Assembly: GCF_008364625.2 (NCBI RefSeq)
Contig: NZ_CP126604.1
Location: forward strand, 1,550,001 to 1,614,000
Direction: 5' to 3'
Length of the DNA: 64,000 bases
From: Enterobacter dykesii
GTDB lineage: Bacteria > Pseudomonadota > Gammaproteobacteria > Enterobacterales > Enterobacteriaceae
A program made the translations under genes and the position numbers. A model generated the notes under the pieces. It was not told the origin of the DNA. It saw nothing but the letters and a program-made list of their open reading frames with translations, and searched no databases. Of this stretch, positions 9,442 to 17,207 are shown piece by piece (the stretch's first letter is position 1; every line of letters starts with the position of its first letter).

Positions 9442-9710
9442 GAGTCACTCTCTTATGACAGATGTAATTAGTGGAAAGAATAGGAAACGGCACGCCAGTC
9501 TCAAAGTGGTTTTACCCATCTTTACTCAGCACGTTAGCGCCGGAGGTGGTTATTTCTTCTGCAGAAATCCGTTTCGCCAGTATGAACAGCGGTTTGCGAC
9601 AATTTACCAGATCAAGCTCTTATAGGTTACTGAAAAATATTGCGTTATTACCGTTCGGGCGCTAAGAGTTATTTCCGGATCGTCATAAAACAGACAATAA
9701 GGCGAAGGAA

Positions 9711-11339
9711 ATGAAACCACAAACACGCACGAACTTTACGCTCTCTTTACTCACCGCCGGGATCCTGTGCGCCAGCACGGCAGCCTGGGCGGCTAACGTG
9801 CCGGCAGGAACCGCGCTGGCCGACAAACAGGAACTGGTCAGAAACAACGGCAGTGAACCGGCTTCGCTCGACCCGCATAAAGTCGAAAGCGATGTCGAAT
9901 TCAATATTATCAGTGATTTATTCGAAGGGCTGGTGGGCGTTTCCCCGACAGGAGAAGTCCAACCCCGACTGGCGGAAAAATGGGAGAACAAAGACAACAC
10001 CGTCTGGACGTTCCATTTGCGCCCGGGCATCACCTGGAGCGACGGCACGGCGATCACCGCAGAGGATGTAGTCTGGAGCTGGCAGCGCCTGATCGATCCG
10101 AAAACGGCTTCGCCGTATGCCAGCTATCCGGGCAATATGCATATCGCCAACGCGGCCGATATCGCCCAGGGGAAAAAAGCGCCCGATACGCTGGGCGTAA
10201 AAGCGATTAACGACACCACGCTGGAAGTGACGCTCACGCAGCCAAACGCGGCGTTCCTCGCGATGCTGGCGCACCCGTCGCTGGTGCCGGTGGATAAAGT
10301 GCTGATTGGCCGTTTCGGCGATAAGTGGACCAAACCGGAACATTTCGTCAGCAGCGGGGCGTATAAGCTGTCGCAGTGGGTGGTCAACGAACGCATCGTG
10401 GCGGAGCGCAACCCGCGCTACTGGGATAACGCGCATACCGTGATTAACAAGGTCACCTACCTGCCCATCACCTCCGAGGCCTCGGATGTGAACCGCTATA
10501 AGGCGGGCGAAATTGACATCGTGTACACGGTGCCGATTAACCAGTTTGCCCAGCTCAAGAAAACCCTGGGCAGCGAACTGGACGTTTCACCTCAGCTGGC
10601 GACCTATTACTACGAATTCAATACCACCCGACCGCCGTTCAACGACGCGCGCGTGCGTAAGGCGCTGAACATGGCGCTGGATAAAGACATCATTGCCGGA
10701 AAAGTATTAGGGCAGGGGCAGCGGCCGGCGTGGCTCATCAGCCAGCCGGATATTGGCGGCGTGAAGCTACAGAACCCGGATTACGCCAGCTGGCCGCTGG
10801 ACAAGCGCATCGCGGAGGCGAAAAAGCTGCTGAACGAGGCCGGATATAACGCCAGCCATCCTCTGAGCTTTAACCTGCTCTACAACACCTCTGAATCGCA
10901 CCAGCGCATCGCGATTGCGGCCAGCTCCATGTGGAAGAAAAACCTTGGCGTGGAGGCAAAGCTGCAAAACCAGGAGTGGAAAACCATGCTGGATACCATG
11001 CACACCCACAACTTTGACGCGGTGCGGTACGCGTGGATTGCCGATTACGACGATGCGGCGACCTTCCTGAACAACTTCCGCACGGGCGACAGCGAAAACA
11101 CCAGCCAGTACAGCAATCCGGACTACGATCGGGCGCTGATCGATGCCGCGAAAGCCAAATCAGCGGAAGAGCGGGGTAAGTACTACCAGCAGGCGGAAGA
11201 TCTGCTGGGACGCGATGTGCCGGCCATTCCGGTTTATCACTACGTGCGTACGCACCTGGTGAAACCGTGGGTGGGCGGATTTACGCCGGATAAGCTGGGG
11301 TACTATTTCACGAAAGACATGTACATCAAAAAACACTAG
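9711..11339 (+). CDS. OppA-like periplasmic oligopeptide-binding protein (orphan)
   Basis: A 542-residue solute-binding protein of the SBP family 5 (dipeptide/oligopeptide). The signal peptide ends near residue 28 (STAAWAA-NVPAG). The mature start resembles OppA and MppA (PAGTALADKQELVRNNGSEPASLDPHKVE), and conserved segments such as SPYASYPG, VNERIVAERNPRYW, LLYNTSESHQ and MYIKKH at the end are closer to OppA than to MppA. It should bind peptides in the periplasm for an Opp-type ABC transporter. No permease or ATPase gene is adjacent, so it probably uses OppBCDF encoded elsewhere. It has AAGGAA before the ATG. Confidence 0.88.
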   Translation: MKPQTRTNFTLSLLTAGILCASTAAWAANVPAGTALADKQELVRNNGSEPASLDPHKVESDVEFNIISDLFEGLVGVSPTGEVQPRLAEKWENKDNTVWTFHLRPGITWSDGTAITAEDVVWSWQRLIDPKTASPYASYPGNMHIANAADIAQGKKAPDTLGVKAINDTTLEVTLTQPNAAFLAMLAHPSLVPVDKVLIGRFGDKWTKPEHFVSSGAYKLSQWVVNERIVAERNPRYWDNAHTVINKVTYLPITSEASDVNRYKAGEIDIVYTVPINQFAQLKKTLGSELDVSPQLATYYYEFNTTRPPFNDARVRKALNMALDKDIIAGKVLGQGQRPAWLISQPDIGGVKLQNPDYASWPLDKRIAEAKKLLNEAGYNASHPLSFNLLYNTSESHQRIAIAASSMWKKNLGVEAKLQNQEWKTMLDTMHTHNFDAVRYAWIADYDDAATFLNNFRTGDSENTSQYSNPDYDRALIDAAKAKSAEERGKYYQQAEDLLGRDVPAIPVYHYVRTHLVKPWVGGFTPDKLGYYFTKDMYIKKH

Positions 11340-11428
11340 GCCTGTGCTGATAAAATCGTCGATGTGTCGTCAGTTCAACCGATTAAACACGTTTTGACTA
11401 TTTTTACAGCGAACGAGTGCAGCCACTC

Positions 11429-11457
11429 TTTACAGCACGCGGTGAGGTGTTTATAGT
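11429..11457 (+). promoter_or_regulatory. Promoter of the first tRNA-Ser gene
   Basis: TTTACA (11429-11434), 17-base spacer, TATAGT (11452-11457); transcription should start just before the tRNA at 11470. The copy before the second tRNA-Ser has the same boxes and spacing. Confidence 0.75.
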
Positions 11458-11469
11458 TCGCCTCACTCA

Positions 11470-11557
11470 GGAAGTGTGGCCGAGCGGTTGAAGGCACCGG
11501 TCTTGAAAACCGGCGACCCGAAAGGGTTCCAGAGTTCGAATCTCTGCGCTTCCGCCA
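11470..11557 (+). tRNA. serT: tRNA-Ser (anticodon UGA), copy 1
   Basis: An 88-base type II tRNA with CCA encoded. The anticodon loop CTTGAAA gives anticodon TGA, the long variable arm is present, and the sequence appears identical to E. coli serT, which lies at the same place next to yccA. The acceptor stem has a T-G wobble at position 6 (base 11475). Confidence 0.97.
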
Positions 11558-11562
11558 GATAT

Positions 11563-11595
11563 AAACCCCAGGTTACTCGTGAACCTGGGGTTTTT
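11563..11595 (+). terminator. Terminator of tRNA-Ser copy 1
   Basis: Twelve-base stem AAACCCCAGGTT (11563-11574) with AACCTGGGGTTT (11582-11593), loop of seven, followed by a T-run. Confidence 0.9.
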
Positions 11596-11623
11596 CTTTT
11601 TACGTGAATCTCAAACCTGACGT

Positions 11624-12460
11624 TTATGAGCGGATAAAGGCCAGGATGTCCGCGTTGATGGTATCCGCGTGCGTGGTATGCATCCCGTGCGGGAAGCCCG
11701 GATAAATTTTCAGTACGCTGTTCGCCAGCAGCTTGTCCTGCAGCAGGGCAGCATTCTTATACGGCACGACCTGATCGTCGTCGCCCTGCATCACCAGAAC
11801 GGGAACCGTGATGGTTTTTAAATCCTCCGTCTGATCGGTTTCAGAAAACGCCTTAATCCCCTCATAGTGGGCCTTGGCGCTGCCGATCATGCCCTGACGC
11901 CACCAGTTCTGAATCGTACCCTGTGAAACCTCTGCTCCCTCACGGTTAAAACCGTAGAAAGGACCGCTGGCGACGTCGAGGTAAAACTGGGCGCGGTTAG
12001 CCGCCAGCGCTTTGCGGAAGCCGTCGAAAACATCGATGGGCGTTCCGCCGGGATTACTGTCCGTTTTGACCATCAGCGGCGGCACGGCGCTGACGAGCAC
12101 CGCTTTGGCGACGCGCCCCTGCGGTTGCCCATACTGCGCAACATAGCGGGCGACCTGGCCGCCGCCGGTGGAGTGACCGACGTGCACGGCATTGCGCAGA
12201 TCCAGGCTTTCTACCACGGCTGACGCGTCGGCCGCATAATGATCCATATCGTGCCCTTCACTCACCTGGTCCGAACGCCCGTGACCACGACGATCGATAG
12301 CGATAACGCGATAGCCTTCTGCGAGGAAGAAGAGCATCTGGTTATCCCAGTCATCGGCACTTAGCGGCCAGCCGTGGTGGAAAACAATGGGTTGAGCCTC
12401 TTTTGGGCCCCAGTCTTTGTAGTAAATATTGACGCCGTCTTTCGTTGTTACGAATGCCAT
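11624..12460 (-). CDS. Alpha/beta hydrolase, non-haem chloroperoxidase/esterase family
   Basis: A 278-residue cytoplasmic alpha/beta hydrolase. The oxyanion-side motif [11 protein letters not shown], the nucleophile elbow GHSTGG (Ser near residue 97), an Asp in the [15 protein letters not shown] strand and the His in [12 protein letters not shown] make a full catalytic triad. Proteins of this group are annotated as chloroperoxidases, arylesterases or perhydrolases; the true substrate is unknown here. A GAGGAG site precedes the ATG. It lies downstream of the Dlt-like operon on the same strand but a 254-base gap with an inverted repeat separates them, so I treat it as a separate unit. Confidence 0.85.
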   Translation of the reverse strand: MAFVTTKDGVNIYYKDWGPKEAQPIVFHHGWPLSADDWDNQMLFFLAEGYRVIAIDRRGHGRSDQVSEGHDMDHYAADASAVVESLDLRNAVHVGHSTGGGQVARYVAQYGQPQGRVAKAVLVSAVPPLMVKTDSNPGGTPIDVFDGFRKALAANRAQFYLDVASGPFYGFNREGAEVSQGTIQNWWRQGMIGSAKAHYEGIKAFSETDQTEDLKTITVPVLVMQGDDDQVVPYKNAALLQDKLLANSVLKIYPGFPHGMHTTHADTINADILAFIRS

Positions 12461-12659
12461 ACCGCAGACTCCTCTGTTAAAGGCAAAACGTTCCCCGGCT
12501 GAGCGCTCAGCGAATCATTAATGCCTTAATTAAGTTGGCTTTTTTCTGTTTCCCGTACCGACAGTACTCCTAAAGTGTAGGAGAAATAGTAAAAGCAGTC
12601 GGTTTCATTCCTGTGAAAGGGTGCGGAACAGCGTTCAGGCGGCAGAGGGAGAACGAATG

Positions 12660-12688
12660 AAGGCTCTGGCGAGATCCTCCAGAGCCTT
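12660..12688 (-). terminator. Inverted repeat after the Dlt-like operon
   Basis: Ten-base stem AAGGCTCTGG (12660-12669) and CCAGAGCCTT (12679-12688). It lies 27 bases after the carrier-protein stop. The run after it on the transcribed strand is only moderately T-rich, so it is a weak intrinsic terminator at best. Confidence 0.55.
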
Positions 12689-12714
12689 CAGGGCAGCATT
12701 AACAGCAGGGGCGT

Positions 12715-12933
12715 TTAGCGGTTTTCTTCAATATAGCGAGCCAGGTCCGCCGGGGTTTTCAGCACCGTCGCCACGTCAGTTGGCGGGATCATGCAGCCGT
12801 AAACGTCCTGCACTTCCAGCACCATATCGACCGCCAGGATGGAGTCGAGAATGTCGGATTCAATCAGTTCATCGTGAAAGCCCACCTTACGGGATAACAC
12901 TTTTTCGAACAGGGCGAGAATTTCTTGTTCCAT
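12715..12933 (-). CDS. DltC-like acyl carrier protein
   Basis: A 72-residue carrier protein with the 4'-phosphopantetheine attachment motif DSILAVD (modified Ser near residue 30) and the usual acidic helices. It should carry the aminoacyl or acyl group as a thioester, loaded by the neighbouring AMP-ligase and used by the MBOAT protein. I prefer the ATG at 12933 because AGGAAA stands before it; an ATG at 12951 overlaps the ligase stop (TAATG) but has no ribosome site. It is the last gene of the D-X-B-A-C operon. Confidence 0.85.
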   Translation of the reverse strand: MEQEILALFEKVLSRKVGFHDELIESDILDSILAVDMVLEVQDVYGCMIPPTDVATVLKTPADLARYIEENR

Positions 12934-12950
12934 AATTTTTCCTGGAGTCA

Positions 12951-14384
12951 TTAATTTGTGCGGGCGTAAGCGTCCAGCAGCTTGCGGTCAATTTTGCCAT
13001 TAGGATTCAGCGGCAAAGCGTCTTTTACGATAATTTGTGAAGGCACCATATAGTGCGGTACCACCTTCGACAGCGATATTTTGATGGTGTCCGGCGCCAT
13101 ATCCGTCACGCAGAACGCGGCAATGCGCAGCACGCTGCCGCAGGATTTCATCAGCGGCAGGACCACCGCTTCGTTAATGCCTGACATCGCCAGCAGGCGG
13201 TTCTCGATCTCGTTGATTTCGATACGGTAACCGTTCAGTTTGACCTGGCTGTCGTTGCGGCCCTGGCAGTAAATCAGCCCCGCTTCATAGCCCAGATCGC
13301 CGGTCCGGTAGCCGCGAAACGCTTCATCTTCACGACGGAGTAATTTCGCCGCGTTCTCCTGCGGCAGGCCGAGATAGCCGCGCATGACGTTTTTACCCCA
13401 GATAATCAGCTCGCCGTCGGCGGAAATTTCCATTTTGCTCTCAGGCATCATGACTCCGACCGGCAGCACGGCGCTGTCGCTGTTCAGGATCTCATCCGTG
13501 ATTTCAACCACGGTCGTCGCAATCGTCGCTTCCGTAGGGCCATAGGAGTTAATGATTTTGGCCTGCGGGAAGCGGCGGCGGAGCTGTTTAACCAGCGCCT
13601 TATTTAACACTTCACCAATGAAGATAAAGACGCTCAGCGCTGGCAAATACTCGCTGTTGAACTGCGGGGAAAGCAGCTGCTGGTATGCAAAAGAGGGGGT
13701 CGAAACCCAGGCGGAGACCGCGCTGCTTTTCAGTCGTTCCAGCCAGTTCTCTTTCTGAATGTCCTCTTTGGCGTTCAGCACGATGTGCCCGCCCATCGCC
13801 AGATTGGCCAGCAAAGGGATCAGGGAGAGGTCAAAGCTGAATACCGCGTGGTTCATCAGGACCGGTTTTTCCGGCAGTGAAAAGTCCTGGCTGACCCATT
13901 TCATGAAGTGCCAGACGCTTTCACGCCCAATCTGCACGCCTTTAGGTTTACCGGTACTGCCTGAAGTAAACATGATGTAGGCCAGATCCTGCTCCTCCAG
14001 CACCTTGCCCGCTTCGCCGGTGGCGATAAACTGCCGGGTCGCGACGTCGTAATAGTAAGGGGCGCTGGCCAGATGGCAGATCTCCCGCAGGCGCTCCTGC
14101 GGATAGATGCAGTCCACCGGGATGTACGGAATGTTGTGCAGCAGGCAGCTATAAATCGCCACCGCGAATTCGGCCTGCTGGTGTCCGTACAATACGACCG
14201 GCGTACCGGCAACAGGCTGGCAGCGCTGATAGCGCTGCGCCCAGTCCGTCACGGCAGCGGAAAGCTGCAGCCAGCTTAAGGCTTCGTCGCTGCCGCTGAT
14301 GGCCAGCTGCTGCGGGGAGGCGGGATCGCATAATGCCGCACGTAAGAAATCCTGCAGTTCCTGAAGATCGGAGTGATTTTTCAT
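12951..14384 (-). CDS. DltA-like AMP-dependent amino acid/acyl ligase
   Basis: A 477-residue adenylation enzyme resembling D-alanine:carrier-protein ligase DltA. Core motifs are intact: YIMFTSGSTGKPKGV (residues about 136-150), NSYGPTEAT, YRTGDLG, the hinge region ending LNGYRIEINEIE, and NPNGKIDRKLL with the catalytic Lys near the C-terminus. Aligned with Bacillus DltA, the FLFCGEV segment, whose Cys helps select D-alanine, reads FIFIGEV here (Ile256). So the amino acid may not be D-alanine. It overlaps the MBOAT gene by ATGA and should charge the carrier protein encoded next. Confidence 0.85.
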   Translation of the reverse strand: MKNHSDLQELQDFLRAALCDPASPQQLAISGSDEALSWLQLSAAVTDWAQRYQRCQPVAGTPVVLYGHQQAEFAVAIYSCLLHNIPYIPVDCIYPQERLREICHLASAPYYYDVATRQFIATGEAGKVLEEQDLAYIMFTSGSTGKPKGVQIGRESVWHFMKWVSQDFSLPEKPVLMNHAVFSFDLSLIPLLANLAMGGHIVLNAKEDIQKENWLERLKSSAVSAWVSTPSFAYQQLLSPQFNSEYLPALSVFIFIGEVLNKALVKQLRRRFPQAKIINSYGPTEATIATTVVEITDEILNSDSAVLPVGVMMPESKMEISADGELIIWGKNVMRGYLGLPQENAAKLLRREDEAFRGYRTGDLGYEAGLIYCQGRNDSQVKLNGYRIEINEIENRLLAMSGINEAVVLPLMKSCGSVLRIAAFCVTDMAPDTIKISLSKVVPHYMVPSQIIVKDALPLNPNGKIDRKLLDAYARTN

Positions 14385-15502
14385 AGAGGTGACATTCCAC
14401 TAAAGATGTAAAGGGATCCCGCGGCGCTTCCCAGCGTCAGAATTCGCCCTAAAAACGCAACGGCCGGATACTGCAAGCCGCGGTGCAATGCCGGGCTGCG
14501 TTTGGCTGACCACAGCAGCATGTTGTGAGCGACGGAAATCGCGCCAAACAGCGCGCCGCTGATGACGTAATGGCGTTCCAGACCATTCCATGCCCCCATG
14601 CAGAATAAGGTGCAAAAAATACCGATATTTTGCGCCAGCGTTTTGTTCTGACGGAAAAAGTTGAACTTCATCAGGTTCATATAAACGGGCATAAAGACCA
14701 CATCGCGCAGCCATTCAGACAGGCTGATGTGGAAGCGGCGCCAGAAATCCTGTGGGTTCTTTGCCAGAAGCGGCATGTTAAAGTTTGCCGGAATGTTGAG
14801 CCCAAACAGGCGGCCTGCGCCGATGGCCATATTGCTGTAGCCCGCAAAATCAAAGTACAGGTAGGCGCTGTAGGCAATCGACATCACCACGCCCACGGTC
14901 AGCGTAAACGGCTTATGGCTCCAGGGCTGCACGACAAGCGAATCAATCAGCATGGCAAACAGGAACTTCTGGACAATCCCGGTAATGATTTGCTCTAACG
15001 CGACTAAAAACTGTTCACGGTTAAGGGCAAATACGGGCTTGCTGACGTCACTCATCCATGTCCGCCAGCGGTACATTGGGCCGGCCAGGATAATAAAGGG
15101 CATAAACAGATAACAGAAATAGTGCAGGAAATTCTGACCTTCTTTTTTACTGCGATAGAGCAGTACGTCCAGCGCGCGGAACGTCATAAAAGAGAGGCCG
15201 ATCATGCCCCAGTGGTTATTTAAATGTAATTTCACCAGCAGCAGCGGCAATAATGTCAGAACGACCGCCTGCCACGTTTTTAACCATCCCTTCTCTTTTA
15301 GCGTGGCAAAAACATAAAAGCTGAAAAAAACGGCGGCGGGGACAATATAATCGCCCTGAAATATATATCCCCATCCCAGCGCCGTCAGCACCGATAGCGC
15401 AGATAACCAGGTCAGACGATGGCGTAATATGCGATTAACCAGCGCAAACGCCAGCGCGGATGAAAACAAATAAACAAAAAACATCCCTGAGCTGTACATC
15501 AT
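14381..15502 (-). CDS. DltB-like membrane-bound O-acyltransferase (MBOAT)
   Basis: A 373-residue polytopic membrane protein of the MBOAT family. The MBOAT core is visible at residues about 250-272 (NPQDFWRRFHISLSEWLRDV) and the catalytic His is H311 in GAWNGLERHYVISG. In the Dlt pathway this protein moves the acyl group from the carrier thioester across the membrane to the Tyr of a microprotein. Two ATGs in tandem (15502, 15499) follow GAGG; either may be used. It begins six bases after the microprotein stop. Confidence 0.87.
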   Translation of the reverse strand: MMYSSGMFFVYLFSSALAFALVNRILRHRLTWLSALSVLTALGWGYIFQGDYIVPAAVFFSFYVFATLKEKGWLKTWQAVVLTLLPLLLVKLHLNNHWGMIGLSFMTFRALDVLLYRSKKEGQNFLHYFCYLFMPFIILAGPMYRWRTWMSDVSKPVFALNREQFLVALEQIITGIVQKFLFAMLIDSLVVQPWSHKPFTLTVGVVMSIAYSAYLYFDFAGYSNMAIGAGRLFGLNIPANFNMPLLAKNPQDFWRRFHISLSEWLRDVVFMPVYMNLMKFNFFRQNKTLAQNIGIFCTLFCMGAWNGLERHYVISGALFGAISVAHNMLLWSAKRSPALHRGLQYPAVAFLGRILTLGSAAGSLYIFSGMSPL

Positions 15503-15508
15503 TCGGCC

Positions 15509-15631
15509 TCAGAACTTTTGATATTCAAAATGCAGCTGCATACTCATGCTGTCATCGACAGAGGTCCACGCGACGATGGTGATCGCCAGCAGGAGATAAA
15601 GAAAAAAAAGACGGATCGCGATTTTCATCAT
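15509..15631 (-). CDS. DltX-like membrane microprotein with C-terminal FxYxxF acyl-shuttle motif
   Basis: A 40-residue protein missed by length filters. It starts MMKIAIRFFFLYLLLA, has one membrane helix (about residues 6-22) and an extracytoplasmic tail of about 18 residues ending in FEYQKF. DltX of Gram-positive bacteria is also a single-helix microprotein ending in a hexapeptide of the form F-x-Y-x-x-F, whose Tyr carries the acyl group from DltB to DltD. The ATG overlaps the stop of the DltD-like gene (ATGA) and the MBOAT gene starts six bases after its stop, so it is translated within the operon. Function is inferred from motif, topology and context. Confidence 0.85.
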   Translation of the reverse strand: MMKIAIRLFFLYLLLAITIVAWTSVDDSMSMQLHFEYQKF

Positions 15632-16767
15632 TTAAAACTCTGTGCAATAAAGCGAATCATAGGAACCCAGGCCAGTTCGGAAGGGTGCAAACGATCCCAG
15701 TTCCAGCCATTCTGATAAGGCATGGCGTACATATCTAAATAAGGGATCTGGTTCTTTTCCAGAATGGTTTTAATTTGCTTATCCACCGGGCGGAAGGTAT
15801 CGGTATTGTAAAGCGCCCAGGGATTAACCGGGTCGACGATAGCAATCACCTGCACGTGACGTTCTTTTAGCAGCTGGACGGTTTTACTGAACGCGGCGAT
15901 TTGCGCAGGCACGACCGGCGTGTCATCCCACTGTTGCCGCGAACCGTCCTCTTCGTAAATCGTTTTGTCCATCCACAGCGTAGCCGGGCTCTGCTGGCGT
16001 TTTTTATTTAACTCGCGCGCATTCGCCAGCTCTTTATCCCAGTCGGGGGCAACGTGGGTGGTTGGCTGCTGCGGCCAGGGATGTACCGTCTGGGGCGTGA
16101 CGTTGAGCAGCGCCAGCCAGTCGTTTTTTATCAGGGTGCAGACGTTGGCAAACTGGAAGCTCAGCTCGTCCCACATCAGATCGGGGTGCCAGCCAAAGAC
16201 CCGCATTTGGCCAAAGGTTAAATGGCTTATTTCTTTACTATCAATATGCTTTAAATAATTAACCAGCAGCGGGCGCGCCTGCGGATCCTTCATCAAAGGA
16301 TTAAAAATAGAGCCCGGGAAATTATCGGCATAGATAGCCGGTGGCAGTCCTTTTGAGTAAAAACTGTCAGGAGCCAAAAGTAAAACAACTTTACTGTTTG
16401 CGTTAAGGCTATTTTTAAAACGTGAGAACAGTAAAAATTGCGTTTCATCATCGACGAACGCATCGCCATACGCCACGACGGGTTTGTGCAATTGCTTATT
16501 AAAGTAATTATATACGGCGTAATGTTCATCCTCTGAGGTGGCAACCTCAGACGCGCCAATGAAGAAAATAGCATTCCCTTCTAAGGCATGGGAAATAGTC
16601 GCAATTTTTTCCGCCTGTTCTTTAGGCGTGCCCGCCATTGATTTAATCAGCGGCTGGAAGGTGAGGGGCGGATTGAAGCTCGTCACCAGCGGGTGAACAC
16701 AAAGGAACAAAATGGCCAGGGTCGCCATCAGGATATGTAAGCAAAGCGTATTTTTGATTTTCATCAT
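15628..16767 (-). CDS. DltD-like SGNH-fold acyl transferase
   Basis: About 379 residues: an N-terminal signal anchor (MKIKNTLCLHILMATLAILFL) and a large periplasmic domain. The catalytic elements of the DltD/SGNH type are visible: FFIGASE (Ser73) early and WDRLHP (Asp358, His361) near the C-terminus. It should take the acyl group from the microprotein Tyr and pass it to an envelope glycan. A longer frame reaches 16839, but the tandem ATGs at 16767/16764 directly precede the anchor, so I start there; the ribosome site is weak. First gene of the operon; its coding DNA looks AT-richer than the neighbours. Confidence 0.78.
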   Translation of the reverse strand: MMKIKNTLCLHILMATLAILFLCVHPLVTSFNPPLTFQPLIKSMAGTPKEQAEKIATISHALEGNAIFFIGASEVATSEDEHYAVYNYFNKQLHKPVVAYGDAFVDDETQFLLFSRFKNSLNANSKVVLLLAPDSFYSKGLPPAIYADNFPGSIFNPLMKDPQARPLLVNYLKHIDSKEISHLTFGQMRVFGWHPDLMWDELSFQFANVCTLIKNDWLALLNVTPQTVHPWPQQPTTHVAPDWDKELANARELNKKRQQSPATLWMDKTIYEEDGSRQQWDDTPVVPAQIAAFSKTVQLLKERHVQVIAIVDPVNPWALYNTDTFRPVDKQIKTILEKNQIPYLDMYAMPYQNGWNWDRLHPSELAWVPMIRFIAQSFK

Positions 16768-17000
16768 CAACCCGTAACACTGCATGGCAGTAATGTCTAA
16801 AATCTGCGGGAATTCAGATTTATAACAATTACACAACAAATGACCTTCTATTTTTGAGGCATTCTATACCAGAGCGATTTAAAAGGATGAGCGTTGCTAT
16901 GTTACGGTATGTACAAGGTCGAGCTGAGTGACGTGAGAGCAGCGTATGGGTGATTTTTGCGCAGTCAAACGCCGGCAGGTCAAAATAGAAAAATTCCTGC

Positions 17001-17029
17001 TTTACAAGGGGCTAATAGATGTTTATAGT
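17001..17029 (+). promoter_or_regulatory. Promoter of the second tRNA-Ser gene
   Basis: TTTACA (17001-17006), 17-base spacer, TATAGT (17024-17029), then CGCCTCACT as in copy 1 before the tRNA at 17042. Confidence 0.75.
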
Positions 17030-17041
17030 GCGCCTCACTTT

Positions 17042-17129
17042 GGAAGCGTGGCCGAGCGGTTGAAGGCACCGGTCTTGAAAACCGGCGACCCGAAAGGGTT
17101 CTAGAGTTCGAATCTCTACGCTTCCGCCA
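17042..17129 (+). tRNA. tRNA-Ser (anticodon UGA), copy 2
   Basis: An 88-base tRNA with anticodon TGA and encoded CCA, differing from copy 1 at three positions only: 6 (C for T, base 17047), 61 (T for C, base 17102) and 77 (A for G, base 17118). The last two are partners in the T-stem and change together, and the first turns a wobble into a Watson-Crick pair, so the gene looks functional. Confidence 0.95.
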
Positions 17130-17135
17130 AATTCG

Positions 17136-17168
17136 AAACCCAGGTCGTTATGCGACCTGGGTTTTTTT
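17136..17168 (+). terminator. Terminator of tRNA-Ser copy 2
   Basis: Stem AAACCCAGGTCG (17136-17147) with CGACCTGGGTTT (17153-17164), loop of five, T-run to 17168. Confidence 0.9.
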
Positions 17169-17207
17169 ATGCACAGAATCCCCTCCTTTTGATTGGTTAA
17201 AAATTTC

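Noticed and set aside
11470-17129. Reading the tRNA-Ser pair as attL/attR of an integrated phage or integrative element
   Set aside because: No integrase, phage or mobility gene lies between them. The repeat covers promoter, whole tRNA and a diverged terminator, and the copies carry compensated differences, which fits an old duplication better than a recent att site.
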